A stretch of DNA of 64,000 nt from Isoperla grammatica. Taxonomy: Eukaryota > Arthropoda > Insecta > Plecoptera > Perlodidae. Position numbers and translations under genes: made by a program. Of this stretch, positions 54,220 through 64,000 are shown piece by piece. The stretch covers positions 13,949,429-14,013,428 of the forward strand of contig OX246748.1 of assembly GCA_945910005.1 (NCBI GenBank). Reading direction: 5' to 3'. The notes below the pieces were generated by a model. That model searched no databases and was not told the DNA's origin. It was given only the letters and a program-made list of their open reading frames with translations. Within the stretch, counting starts at the first letter, position 1. Every line of letters begins with the position of its first letter.

Positions 54220-55935
54220 TGGGCCTTGGGGGGGGGGGGGGGGCGTGAATATTGTGTTGCTCGTAAATAACCAATCGCCGGAAAGACAGGCCACAAATAA
54301 ACAAGCCTCTATATGTCAACAACTTGTCACAATTTTTCAACGTCTGCCATCCTGTTTGCGCGATTTTGAAAACGAATCCAATCACATTTATCACTCAACG
54401 TTGACCATTAAGAGATGAAACTTGAAAAATATTGCTACAGTTTTTCGAGGACCGGAGATTTAACGCTTCGTCGGATGCAGGCGTAGCTCAGTATGCTGCG
54501 TGACGTGGCGCCTCGTACGACACGCAGAGCTCTTATTATTATTATTTGGTGTTTAACGACGTACTCGACAACAATTATCATATGGGAGGGGGGTGGGGGG
54601 GATGATTTAGAGGAAAAGACCAACAAAATAGAACGTAAAAAGGATGAAAATGGCAATGGGAGGATGTGGACTACATTTTGTCTGGCTTCTCTACCTCGAC
54701 CTGTCCGGCTATGAATTTGAATTTATTGGGTTTCAGAATTTGAATTTATTGGGTTTAAGGGCGCTTTTGATTGATTATTTGGGCTTGATTGATTGATATT
54801 TGGGCTTAACGTCTCATATTTTTGCAACGAGGCTAATCGAGACAATGAGTGGGTGATATATGAAGATGAAATAGGGGTCTGTTTTGAGGAAAGGGGCCAA
54901 TAGGAGGGCGGGGGTGGAAAGGGGAAGGTGGAGGAAAGGGGCTTGGGGTGTGGACTGCACTTCGTCTGACTTCTCCTCCTCGACCAGTCCGGCTAGGGTG
55001 GCCCTACCAGAAGCATACGCTTCCGCCGGCATAGCTCTAGGAATCATTAAAGCACGCAAACCTGCCCACCGCGATAAGGTAGCAGTCCATGGGCAGGGCG
55101 ACCACCCATCCTCCTCCTGACCTAGCCCGAGGTTGCTTAACTTCGGTGTTAGTATGGGAGTAACTATAAAAGTAGTAATTATGTTTTAATTTTATACGAA
55201 TTAAATTTAAGTTATTTTAATTAATTTAATTTAATTAAATTGGTTGTGATGTATTTTTTAAAAATGGTCGGAAAAGTCTTGTTTGGAAAGTAAAGTAAAA
55301 AAATACAAATACAATTTTATACCCGTTTGTTACCTTGTCTCAAGTGTGTTTAATTGTATTTCTGTGACTGAGCTAGATGTTTCTAGTGGGTGTTACAACA
55401 GTCCCTTATCACATCTTACGACAGGCAGAGCTACCCTGGACCCAGGTCGTACCCTCGTCTGTCCAAGGATCAATTAGTTGACCGCAACAATGGAGCGAAG
55501 GCTGATTTACTCGCAACATCCGTATCGCGGTCAGTGCGGGCTTAGCGAGCAGCCCCCCCCACCCAACACCACCGACAAGCGGAAACGCTCAGAGCTACAA
55601 ATAAAAGCGCGGCGGCAGGCGGCGTGCATGTGTTCCGGCGAGCCACAGAATGAAAAGGTTGTCCCGGAAAAAGCGAGCAGCGTTTCGCGGGGATGACGTT
55701 CAACGTGGGGGGAGGGGGGGGGGGGGGGGGGGGGCTGCTAACTACCCTTGCAATATAGCAACATGGCGGCATAATGAACAAGTAAACATTGCGAGCTTGT
55801 GTCCCCCGTGCGTTGATACCTAGAAAACACTAACGGATGTGATGACGTTTATTATGATATGAATAACATGATATATTTATATAAAACGAAGATGAAGTAG
55901 GGGGCTGATTGGATTGATTGATATTTGGGCTTAAA
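54220..55935. repeat. Duplicated segment, copy 1
   Basis: Matches 57440-58830 almost base for base over the shared parts (tgggccttggggg, cgtaaataaccaatcgccgg, gcagctacaaataaaagcgc-like blocks, poly-G at 55709-55732). It differs by an insertion of B and A copies at about 54715-55150, by an 11-bp indel near 54460, and by poly-G lengths. It also contains a C-tip/A-body chimera (54533-54713). No gene: the frames inside are short and shifted between the copies. Confidence 0.8.
54714..55098 (-). repeat. Family B tips and full-length Family A, present only in copy 1
   Basis: B tips at 54714-54737 and 54738-54766; A tip at 54767-54787; full A at 54788-55098, ending catgggcagg. Copy 2 instead continues the chimera to its own 5' end (57940-58044). 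Confidence 0.75.
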
Positions 55936-56440
55936 AGTCTTATATGGAAAGGGGCAAGTAGGAGGGCGGGGAGGAAAGGGAAATGGGAGGAAAAGATTGA
56001 TTGATTAATATTTGGGCTTAACGAAGATTTATATTTGGGCTGAACGGCTTAACGTCCCATATTTTTGCAACTTAGCTAATCGAGACGATGAGTGGGTGAA
56101 ATATGAAGATAAAATAGGGGGTTGTTTTGAGGAAAGGGTCAAGCAGGAGGGCAGGGATGATAGGGGAAGGGAGCGGGGGGGAAAAGGAGTTGGGAGGTTG
56201 TGGACTGCATTTTGTCTGTCTTCTTTACCTCGACCTGTCAGGCTAGGGTGGCCCTACCAGAAGTATACGATTGATTGATTTATTGATTGATTGATATTTG
56301 GGCTTAACGTCTTATAATTTTGCAACTTGGCTAATCAAGACGATGAGTGGGTGATAATGAAGATGAAATTGGGGGCTCTTTGGAGGAAGGGGGCAAGTAG
56401 GAGGGCGCGTGAGGAAAGGGGAAAGGGAAGGAAAAGGGAT
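55905..56440 (-). repeat. Family A copies
   Basis: 55912-55995, 55996-56270 (tip doubled; truncated at agaagtatacg) and 56272-56440. Confidence 0.7.
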
Positions 56441-57029
56441 AATACACAAAGGAGTCAAGGAGGAGGAAAGTTACATTTGGAGGACCTCACCTGTTACGAC
56501 TCGCAGAGTCACCCATTGGCCAATTACTAATCGGATAAGATTATTTGTTGTTTAACGACGTACTAGACAACTATGATTTTAGGACATCGGGAGTCTTTGG
56601 AGGAAAGGGTCAAGTAGGACGTAAAGGGGCGGAAAGGGGAAGGGTTCGGCCACCGGTCATCCCGTGCAGGACCAATGTTTGTGGGACGGGTAGTCCGACC
56701 CCGCTAGGCCGTCACGTAGACAGATACAGCGGACAAGGACAGGACAAAAACCAGGAAACCGGGGGGTGAATATTTAACGAGCTTTTGACGATCAGCAAAT
56801 TAGCGAGGTTAGCGGGTTAGACATAACAGCGGAGATTCACACAAGCCAACACATTTAACACAGAGCTAATCTCCGATCCTAGGCGAGCAAACAATGCCCG
56901 TGGCGATAAATCGTACGTGCGTTGACTTGTGGCGCTCGTGACGGGTCATCGCACAACTAACGCAGTGGGGACACCACGATACAAGGACGAGCCTGCCCGG
57001 GACCAGAAACAACCTTAGCGGGTAGGTCG
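56441..57029. other. C pieces and unassigned GC-moderate sequence
   Basis: C 5' end at 56485-56525 and C tip at 56545-56640. 56641-57025 is non-repetitive with a C-like remnant (gggacgggtagtccgacccc). No gene seen. Confidence 0.4.
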
Positions 57030-57239
57030 TTTGATTGATTGATATTTGAGCTTAACGTCTTATATTTTTGCAACTAGGCTAATCAAGACGATGAGTGGGT
57101 GATAATGAAGATCAAATTGGGGGCTGTTTGGAGGAAAGGGGCAAATAGGAGGGTGGGGTGGAAAGGGGAAGGGGGAGGAAAGGGGAGTGGGGTGTGGACT
57201 GCACTTCGTCAGACTTCTCCTCCACGACCAGTCCGGCTA
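57030..57239 (-). repeat. Family A cut by the assembly gap
   Basis: From gattgattgatatttgagc to ccagtccggcta, where the N run begins. Confidence 0.8.
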
Positions 57240-57439
57240 NNNNNNNNNNNNNNNNNNNNNNNNNNNNNNNNNNNNNNNNNNNNNNNNNNNNNNNNNNNNN
57301 NNNNNNNNNNNNNNNNNNNNNNNNNNNNNNNNNNNNNNNNNNNNNNNNNNNNNNNNNNNNNNNNNNNNNNNNNNNNNNNNNNNNNNNNNNNNNNNNNNNN
57401 NNNNNNNNNNNNNNNNNNNNNNNNNNNNNNNNNNNNNNN
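57240..57439. other. Assembly gap, 200 N
   Basis: Exactly 200 N, a conventional placeholder size, so the true distance is unknown. Sequence right of the gap starts inside the duplicated segment. Confidence 0.95.
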
Positions 57440-58830
57440 TGGGCCTTGGGGGGGGGGGAGGGGGCGTGAATATTGTGTTGCTCGTAAATAACCAATCGCC
57501 GGAAAGACAGGCCACAAATAAACAAGCCTCTATATGTCAACAACTTGTCACAATTTTTCAACGTCTGCCATCCTGTTTGCGCGATTTTGAAAACGAATCC
57601 AATCACATTTATCACTCAACGTTGACCATTAAGAGATGAAACTTGAAAAATATTGCTACAGTTTTTCGAGGACCGGAATGGAAGCGGAGATTTAACGCTT
57701 CGTCGGATGCAGGCGTAGCTCAGTATGCTGCGTGACGTGGCGCCTCGTACGACACGCAGAGCTTTTTTTATTATTATTTGGTGTTTAACGACATACTCGA
57801 CAACAATTATCGTATGGGGGGGGGGGGGGGGATGATTTTGAGGAAAGGGCCAACCAAGTAGGACGTAAAAAGGATGAAAATGGCAATGGGAGGATGTGGA
57901 CTACATTTTGTCTGGCTTCTCTACCTCGACCTGTCCGGCTAGGGTGGCCCTACCAGAAGCATACGCTTCCACCGGCACAGCTCTCGGGATCAACAAAGCA
58001 CGCAAACCTGCCCACCACGATAAGGTAGCAGTCCATGGGCAGGGTAACTATAAAAGTAGTAATTATGTTTTAATTTTATATGAATTAAATTTAAGTTATT
58101 TAATATTTAATATTGGTTGTGATGTATTTTTTAAAAATGGTTGGAAAAGTCTTGTTTGGAAAGTAAAGTAAAAAATATAAATACAATTTTATACCCGTTT
58201 GTTACCTTGTCTCAAGTGTGTTTAATTGTATTTCTGTGACTGAGCTAGATGTTTCTAGTGGGTGTTACAACAGTCCCTTATCACATCTTACGACAGGCAG
58301 AGCTACCCTGGACCCGGGTCGTACTCTCGTCTGTCAAAGGATCAATTAGTTGACCGCAACAATGGAGCGAAGGCTGATTTACTCGCAACATCCGTATCGC
58401 GGTCAGTGCGGGCTAGGCGAGCAGCCCCCACCCCCCCCCCCACACCCCCCCCAACACCACCGACAAGCGGAAACGCTCAGAGCTACAAATAAAAGCGCGG
58501 CGGCAGGCGGCGTGCATGTGTTCCGGCGAGCCACAGAATGAAAAGGTTGTCCCGGAAAAGCGAGCAGCGTTTCGCGGGGATGACGTTCAACGTGGGGGGA
58601 GGGGGGGGGGGGGGGGGCTGCTAACTACCCTTGCAATATAGCAACATGGCGGCATAATGAACAAGTAAACATTGCGAGCTTGTGTCCCCCGTGCGTTGCT
58701 ACCTAGAAAACACTAACGGATGTGATGACGTTTATTATGATATGAAGATTATATAATATATATAATATGATATATTTATATACTAAGAAGATGAGGTAGG
58801 GGGCTGATTGGATTGATTAATTGATTGATA
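57440..58830. repeat. Duplicated segment, copy 2
   Basis: Second copy of 54220-55935. The C-tip/A-body chimera here is complete (about 57775-58044, ending catgggcagg). Differences from copy 1 are mainly indels in poly-G/poly-C tracts and retroposon presence or absence. Confidence 0.8.
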
Positions 58831-59052
58831 TTTGGGCTTAACGTCTCATATTTTTGCAACTTGGCTAATCGAGACGATGAGTGGGTGAAATATGAAAATG
58901 AAATAGGTGGCATTTTGGAGGAAAGGGGCAAGTAGGAGGAAGAGGAGGGAAGGGGAAGGGGGAGGAAAAGGGAGTGGGGAGGGTGTGGACTGCATTTCGT
59001 CTGACTTCTCCTCCTCGACCTGTCCGGCTAGGGTGGCCCTTCCAGAAGTATA

Positions 59053-59084
<32 letters not shown>

Positions 59085-59307
59085 ATTCTGGCTTAACGTC
59101 TCATATTTTTGCAACTTGGCTAATCGAGACGATGAGTGGGTGAAATATGAAAATGAAATAGGTGGCATTTTGGAGGAAAGGGGCAAGTAGGAGGAAGAGG
59201 AGGAAAGGGGAAGGGGGAGGAAAAGGGAGTGGGGAGGGTGTGGACTGCATTTCGTCTGACTTCTCCTCCTCGACCTGTCCGGCTAGGGTGGCCCTTCCAG
59301 AAGTATA

Positions 59308-59339
<32 letters not shown>

Positions 59340-59620
59340 ATTCTGGCTTAACGTCTTATATTTTTGCAACTTGGCTAATCAAGACTATGAGTGGGTGATA
59401 ATGAAAATGAAATTGGGGGCTCTTTGGAGGAAAGGGGAAAGTAGACGGGGCCCGTGAGGAAAGGGGAAAGGGGAGGAAAGGGGATTGGGGTGTGGACTGC
59501 ACTTCGTCTGACTTCTCCTCCTCGACCTGTCCGGCTAGGGTGGCCCTACCAGAAGCATACTCTTCCGCCGGCATAGCTCTCGGGATCAACAAAGCACGCA
59601 AACCTGCCCACTACGATACT
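58816..59620 (-). repeat. Three Family A copies in direct tandem
   Basis: 58816-59052 and 59053-59322 are almost identical (ggtggcattttggaggaaag, aggaagaggagg, ttccagaagtatacg) and each starts with (GATT)n. The third, 59323-59620, is a different, longer copy. The first two look like a roughly 255-bp tandem duplication, not two insertions. Confidence 0.8.
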
Positions 59621-59900
59621 GCAGAGTGACGAAGCATCACCGTAGATAACAACCAACTACCGAAACATAGATCACCTTCAGTAACATGGGAACATTTTAA
59701 CTGTATGCATTACTGTTATTATTTATTTCATGATTGATTGATTGATATTTGGGCTTAAGGTCTCACTGAATGACATTTGGCCTAAAGATAGATAGATATT
59801 TGGGCTTAACGTCTTATATTTTTGCAACTTGGCTTATCAAGACGATGAGTGATAATGAATATGAAATTGTGGGCTCTTTGGAGGAAAGGAGAAAGGGAAG
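59621..59900 (-). repeat. Unassigned gap and two Family A pieces
   Basis: A tip at 59730-59765 and a truncated copy at 59788-59900, which lacks the 5' half. Confidence 0.6.
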
Positions 59901-59969
59901 GAAAGGGGATAATACGCAACCCAACAAACATGATACTGCGGGACCCGTGCGGGAAAGTCAAGGGATGTG

Positions 59970-60275
59970 CGGGTTAACTGCTGGAAACGGGAAATTGTGG
60001 GATGTGCCGGTCAGGGCCTGCGAGGGAAGGCTTAGGGACGTCCCGCATCTGGGAAACTCACGGGACATCCCTCACGGGAAGCGCGAGGGAATGTTAAGGG
60101 ACGTCCCGCATCTGGGAAACTCACGGGATATCCCGTACGGGAAGCGCTTGGGAATGGTAAGGGGCGTCCCGTGTATGGGAAAGTCACGGGACGCCCTACA
60201 CTGGAAGCGCGAGGGAAGGGTAAGGGACGTCCCGTGTACGGGAAAAACATGGGATAACCCACATAGGATCCCGCG
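59970..60275. repeat. 63-bp minisatellite with GGGACGTCCC palindromes
   Basis: gggacgtccc (or ggggcgtccc) starts at 60035, 60098, 60161 and 60224, exactly 63 bp apart. Each unit also holds a second self-complementary block (tcacgggatatcccgt and variants) and gaagcgcgagggaa. The region is open on both strands for about 100 codons. The plus frame, starting in Family A at 59770, gives 21-residue repeats around RDVPHLGNSRDIPHGKRE. The minus frame gives GRPLPFP repeats. Confidence 0.85.
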
Positions 60276-60329
60276 AAGAAAGGGCAAGATTTGGAAAAGA
60301 TGTTTTTGTTACGTACGTCCGGGTTAACC

Positions 60330-62317
60330 ATATAATTCTTTGTTCTTTATCTTTATCTTTTTATTGACGATAGATACCAATGATTTTTTCGAGTATTTAT
60401 TCGCTCTATACCACATTCAAAATTCCATTCACAAGTTAAAGTCCTTCATAACCATGAATAAGTAAATAAATGTATTAATAAAACCCATTTTATATTTCTA
60501 ATAAATCCAAGTAGTTACAGAAATGGGAGTTGTTGGTAGTTAAGGGGACTACTGGTTAGTAGTTGATAGGATACTTTCTAGAAATGAATTGTTTATTATT
60601 TTTTCCTGATTTGGCTTTCGATGGTTTTGATATGGTACTTTACATCAAATAATAACGTTTTATGAATGGTATTACGATACATCACAGTGATAATCAAAAA
60701 CTTACTGATGATCGAATTGAGAAGATGAAGTAAATGAAGTTCTTAGATAAGGTAAGTATGAAACTATGAATACTATTATGATAATGCTGTTTATGTGAAA
60801 AATGTGTTTCGTAATGACAACGGCATAGGGGGAGGGATTTATACCTGTTTTGAGTGTTTTCCAGAAATATTTAAAATGACAGATGTTACATAGAATCAAT
60901 GGATTTTAAATAGGCTAGCTGGTAATCACTCGTCTGCAACTATCTATTGTATTTGAATTGGTTCTTCATTTACAGATAAGACAACGAACAAATTAATTGA
61001 ATTCAATGAACGATTTGAAGATTACAAAGTTTCCATGTATTATTGTAAAAATGTGTCGCTGAAGCTTAAATTCAAATTTAGCAACATCATGCACCTGACA
61101 TTATAGCCAACTGTCATACCTCATATCTATACAATATGAGTATGATATACATTATAGAAGTGGTAATAAATAAGGTAAAAAAGTAACTTCTCAATATACG
61201 TCTACTGTAAGGAAGTATTGTTTACGTCCTATGCAATTCGAGAAAGTGAGACTAGTTACAGTATGCACAACCTACAATGCATCGTACGCACATTCATATT
61301 GTTAATTTAAAAAGCTCAGTTTAAAAAGTATCTTTGGTGCTTATAAACTGTAAGAAAACTGTAATGACAAAGGATACCGCACTATGAAGAAGGCTCTCTT
61401 TGTATTGTTATTATGTGTTGTGATATTGCTTATGTAGCTGATGATAACCGTACTTAATTCGACCACCACCGATAAGAAATTACAACGTGTTCATTCATTA
61501 TCTATGCTACAAGTCCTACTAAGCTTTGTAATACGGTGCCGCTCGCTATAGTGGTGATAAGATTCGGGCGGAGTGGGGTGGGAATCCCACCGTGGTAAGC
61601 AAAACAGTCCAAAACACTGACTGGACTACACAACAAGTTTATACTTCGTGGGTGTTAGACGTTACTTATACGTGTGCTATCATGTTCTTTCGTGAAAAAA
61701 TAAAATAAGTTTGGGCTTTATTAGTATCATAATCTTATTGCGATTTTTTTTAATCCAGTGAATATTGATCCGTGTCGTGGACTGTGTATGTGTGTGAGTG
61801 TGTGTATGGTCGGAAGAAAGGAAAGAAGAACAAAACTGACTGGCAAGTGGCAACGGTATATTGACGACTCGTGTTTTTAAAACGAAAAATAGGATTCAAC
61901 TTCGTTATGGACAAGTTCATTATTATAAAAATCACGTAAAGACGCAATTGTTCCTGAAAATCAAGAATACTAAGGTAGGTTTCTTCTAAGTTCGTATTCA
62001 TATTTTCAAGATGCTATCAAATATTATCTTCAAAATCCTGTTGTGTTTTTGGGTTGCTTTGCTAACACGGTTTCGTTCACTTTAACATCAGGCTGAAGAC
62101 CGAAGTTGAGCTATTCGATCGGAAATTACTAATTTGGTTGGACGAATGTACATCGAATTTTATTTACGACTAATAATAATTGTATTACATTTTGCTTCAA
62201 TATTTTCCTGTTTTAATATAACCTTAGTTATAGGTAAATAAAAATACATACATACAAGGAAGCATACAATCTAAAATTAATATGCATTGATTGATTAATA
62301 CGATGATCTAGACTAGA
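60330..62317. other. Quiet AT-rich region
   Basis: About 2 kb without Family A-E copies or a supported gene. The frame at 61750-62001 is an isolated 83-codon frame without motifs. ggtgggaatcccacc at about 61580 is a short palindrome. Confidence 0.45.
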
Positions 62318-62767
62318 CAGGGATCCAGTGATGATTTCAGGCATATCCCGGGGGGGGCTCCGCCCCCCCCGGCAGTTGTAAATGCCCCCCCTAGCAGATT
62401 GAAAAAATCACATGAAGTAATGTAAATTTGCATACAAAAATGCAAAATACAAGAAAATGAGGTATATTTTTTCCACCTCATGGACTAGGAAATGAATAGA
62501 TTTCCACGAAAAACTCATCTACATAAATGTTGCAACATTTTATTTTCTTGTTAAACGATGTAAGGTAAAGGTAAGAATGGCAAATAGGAATCACCTCATA
62601 TTCGAAAACTGAAAGGATGGCATCAACAGAGACCGTAACCCCCTCCACCCCTGCCTTTTGTCACGGCGTCAAAAAAAAGCCATAAAATGAGTTACTAATT
62701 CAGCAACACCCCAGATTTTTATCAGCCCCCCCTAGGAAAAATGTCTGAAATCATCACTGCAGGGATC
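62318..62767. mobile_element. hAT-type MITE, 434 bp, with 8-bp target duplication
   Basis: CAGTGATGATTTCAGGCAT begins at 62326. Its inverted partner, ATGTCTGAAATCATCACTG, ends at 62759. A GGGGGGGCT / AGCCCCCCC pair follows inside both ends. cagggatc flanks the element on both sides (62318-62325 and 62760-62767). CAG-TG termini and an 8-bp duplication are typical of hAT elements. No transposase frame is present. Confidence 0.85.
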
Positions 62768-64000
62768 TAACATAATTTAGTAGTATAAAAAATAGTTACG
62801 GCTGTGGCTTCGTCTCACATACTTTGCTTATCAAAATATATCTTTTCTGGCAGGATTTTAACTAGCCAGAGTCGACAACTATTCGCTTAAGTTCAATCTT
62901 TTGCAAACGCGCCGTTTGAATAAGGATTTGGTTTGATTAGGAAATGGGTTTGATGTTCCATTTTGGTGTGTACTAACAGGTAATATGTGCTCGTATAAAT
63001 AAATTAAAAATTATACTACATGACGGAAATCATCAAAACGTAGGACCAATATCTTGTGACTAGTCACAAATATAGAATGCCTGCGTAGTTGTTATATATA
63101 AGTTGAACAAAACACAAGGAAAAGCAATTATAAACACGTAGGAACAATATCATTTGAGAGCGTGGCTCGTCTGGCTGTGATTGACTATAGGTACAAAAAG
63201 TAAAATGCATATATAATGCAATGTAAGTATAGAAAAAAAAACATAAGAAATGTTGATAAAAGGATAGGAGGCTAGTCCGTGAGCATGTGACGAGTGGTGC
63301 GGGGGCCGGGGGTGGCGTGCTCATATTGCCCCCGGTCGTAACAGTCAAGTCAGTGGTTCTTTCATTTATGTATACACAACAAATAACAATTTCATCGGAT
63401 CGCGTTAAAATAACAGTTTCGTGACGGGACGGATAAACTAGAAAATATTTGTTATTTAGTTATCTTATTTTTTATTTTCATAATTTATATGAAATGGCGC
63501 ATCTGGCGCGCATCGTATAGTCAGTTAAAATTTTGAATTCCTCAAATCCAAGGGGGGCAAATGCCCTTTTGCTTCCCCTTGCGGCGCCCATGTTAATACC
63601 TACGATAAGCTTTGCAATGAACCTCTAGTGTTCTGATTTTTGTTTTTGTTTTTTTTACGAATAAATAAAATGTGTAGACAAAGTTTAAGCACATATAACA
63701 AAGTAAAAATAAGACAATATATTCACAGAGTCACTTCAAAACGAGATATTCTTTTATAAAACAAACTGACAATTTTTTTCATTCTACTGCTCTAAAACAC
63801 ACAGATTATCACAAAAATGACGTTGAAAAATGCATTTTCCGGGGGCCAAACACGCCCGACCCCCCCCCCCCGTCCCCCTTTCAGTTCGGGCCGTCTACTA
63901 CACACTACAGTTTAGGTCTTCACCCATATTGGGGGGGGGGGGGGGGGGGGAGGAAGAGCGTTGTGAGTGGGTGGTGTGGGTCGATAATAAAATTATAAAA
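62768..64000. other. AT-rich sequence with a possible second MITE end and poly-G/poly-C
   Basis: 63552-63594 (aaggggggcaaatgccc, then ccccttgcggcgcccatg) looks like one end of another G-rich hAT-like MITE whose partner is not found. Poly-C lies at 63859-63871 and poly-G at about 63931-63950. No gene seen. Confidence 0.4.

Overview
The window is eukaryotic: a repeat-dense, AT-leaning animal contig with GC-rich islands, GT-AG splice-site-like junctions, poly-G/poly-C and (ATT)n/(GATT)n microsatellites, non-LTR retrotransposon debris, MITEs and a 200-base N gap. There are no bacterial operons, rRNA genes or CRISPR arrays. A protostome invertebrate is likely. Arthropod is my guess, from a tRNA-derived SINE and a GCGAATGCTGGGA-type SINE tail that resemble insect and crustacean repeats, and a (GATT)n-TTTAACGTC repeat end that resembles tick repeats. 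This is recalled resemblance, not a search.

The one confidently recognised gene is the last coding exon of a PRDM8/ZNF488-type C2H2 zinc-finger transcription factor (36042-37019, +). Two paralogous Arg-rich exons (15041-15198 and 40835-40965) look truly coding because they differ mostly at synonymous third positions. Other gene-like material: an array of eight 75-89 nt exon-like modules (11586-16042), two copies of a downstream exon pair (13397-13831 and 16144-16558), and a possible 60-nt exon (21548-21607).

Most of the rest is a few interspersed families, lettered here. Family A: full length about 305 bp. Its 3' end, read on the minus strand, is GACGTTAAGCCCAAAT followed by an (AATC)n tail, so on the plus strand a copy starts GATTGATATTTGGGCTTAAC and ends with the TGGGCAGG end. 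Family B: a non-LTR retrotransposon whose 3' end is CCTTAAACCCAATAAATTC plus an (AATTCA)n-like tail; two copies keep the C-terminal ORF. Family C: 3' end CGTCGTTAAACACCAAAT plus (AAT)n, 5' end near ctcttacgactggcagagtcaccctgg read on plus. Families D and E: short relatives ending CCTTAAACAC and CTTTAAACCACAAAT. Nearly every copy of every family lies with its sense strand on minus.

Layout: 0-11 kb, A/B/C copies, a tRNA-derived SINE and a transposase remnant; 11-16.8 kb, the module array and its duplication; 16.8-31.7 kb, repeat clusters with fragments of three retrotransposon ORFs; 32-33.4 kb, a CpG-rich promoter-like patch with tandem repeats; 36-37 kb, the PRDM8-like exon; 38.1-38.5 kb, a TTAA-flanked MITE; 40-54 kb, repeats with GC-rich CRE-bearing islands; 54.2-58.8 kb, a duplicated segment on both sides of the N gap; 59.9-60.3 kb, a palindromic 63-bp minisatellite; 60.3-64 kb, quiet AT-rich sequence with an hAT-type MITE.
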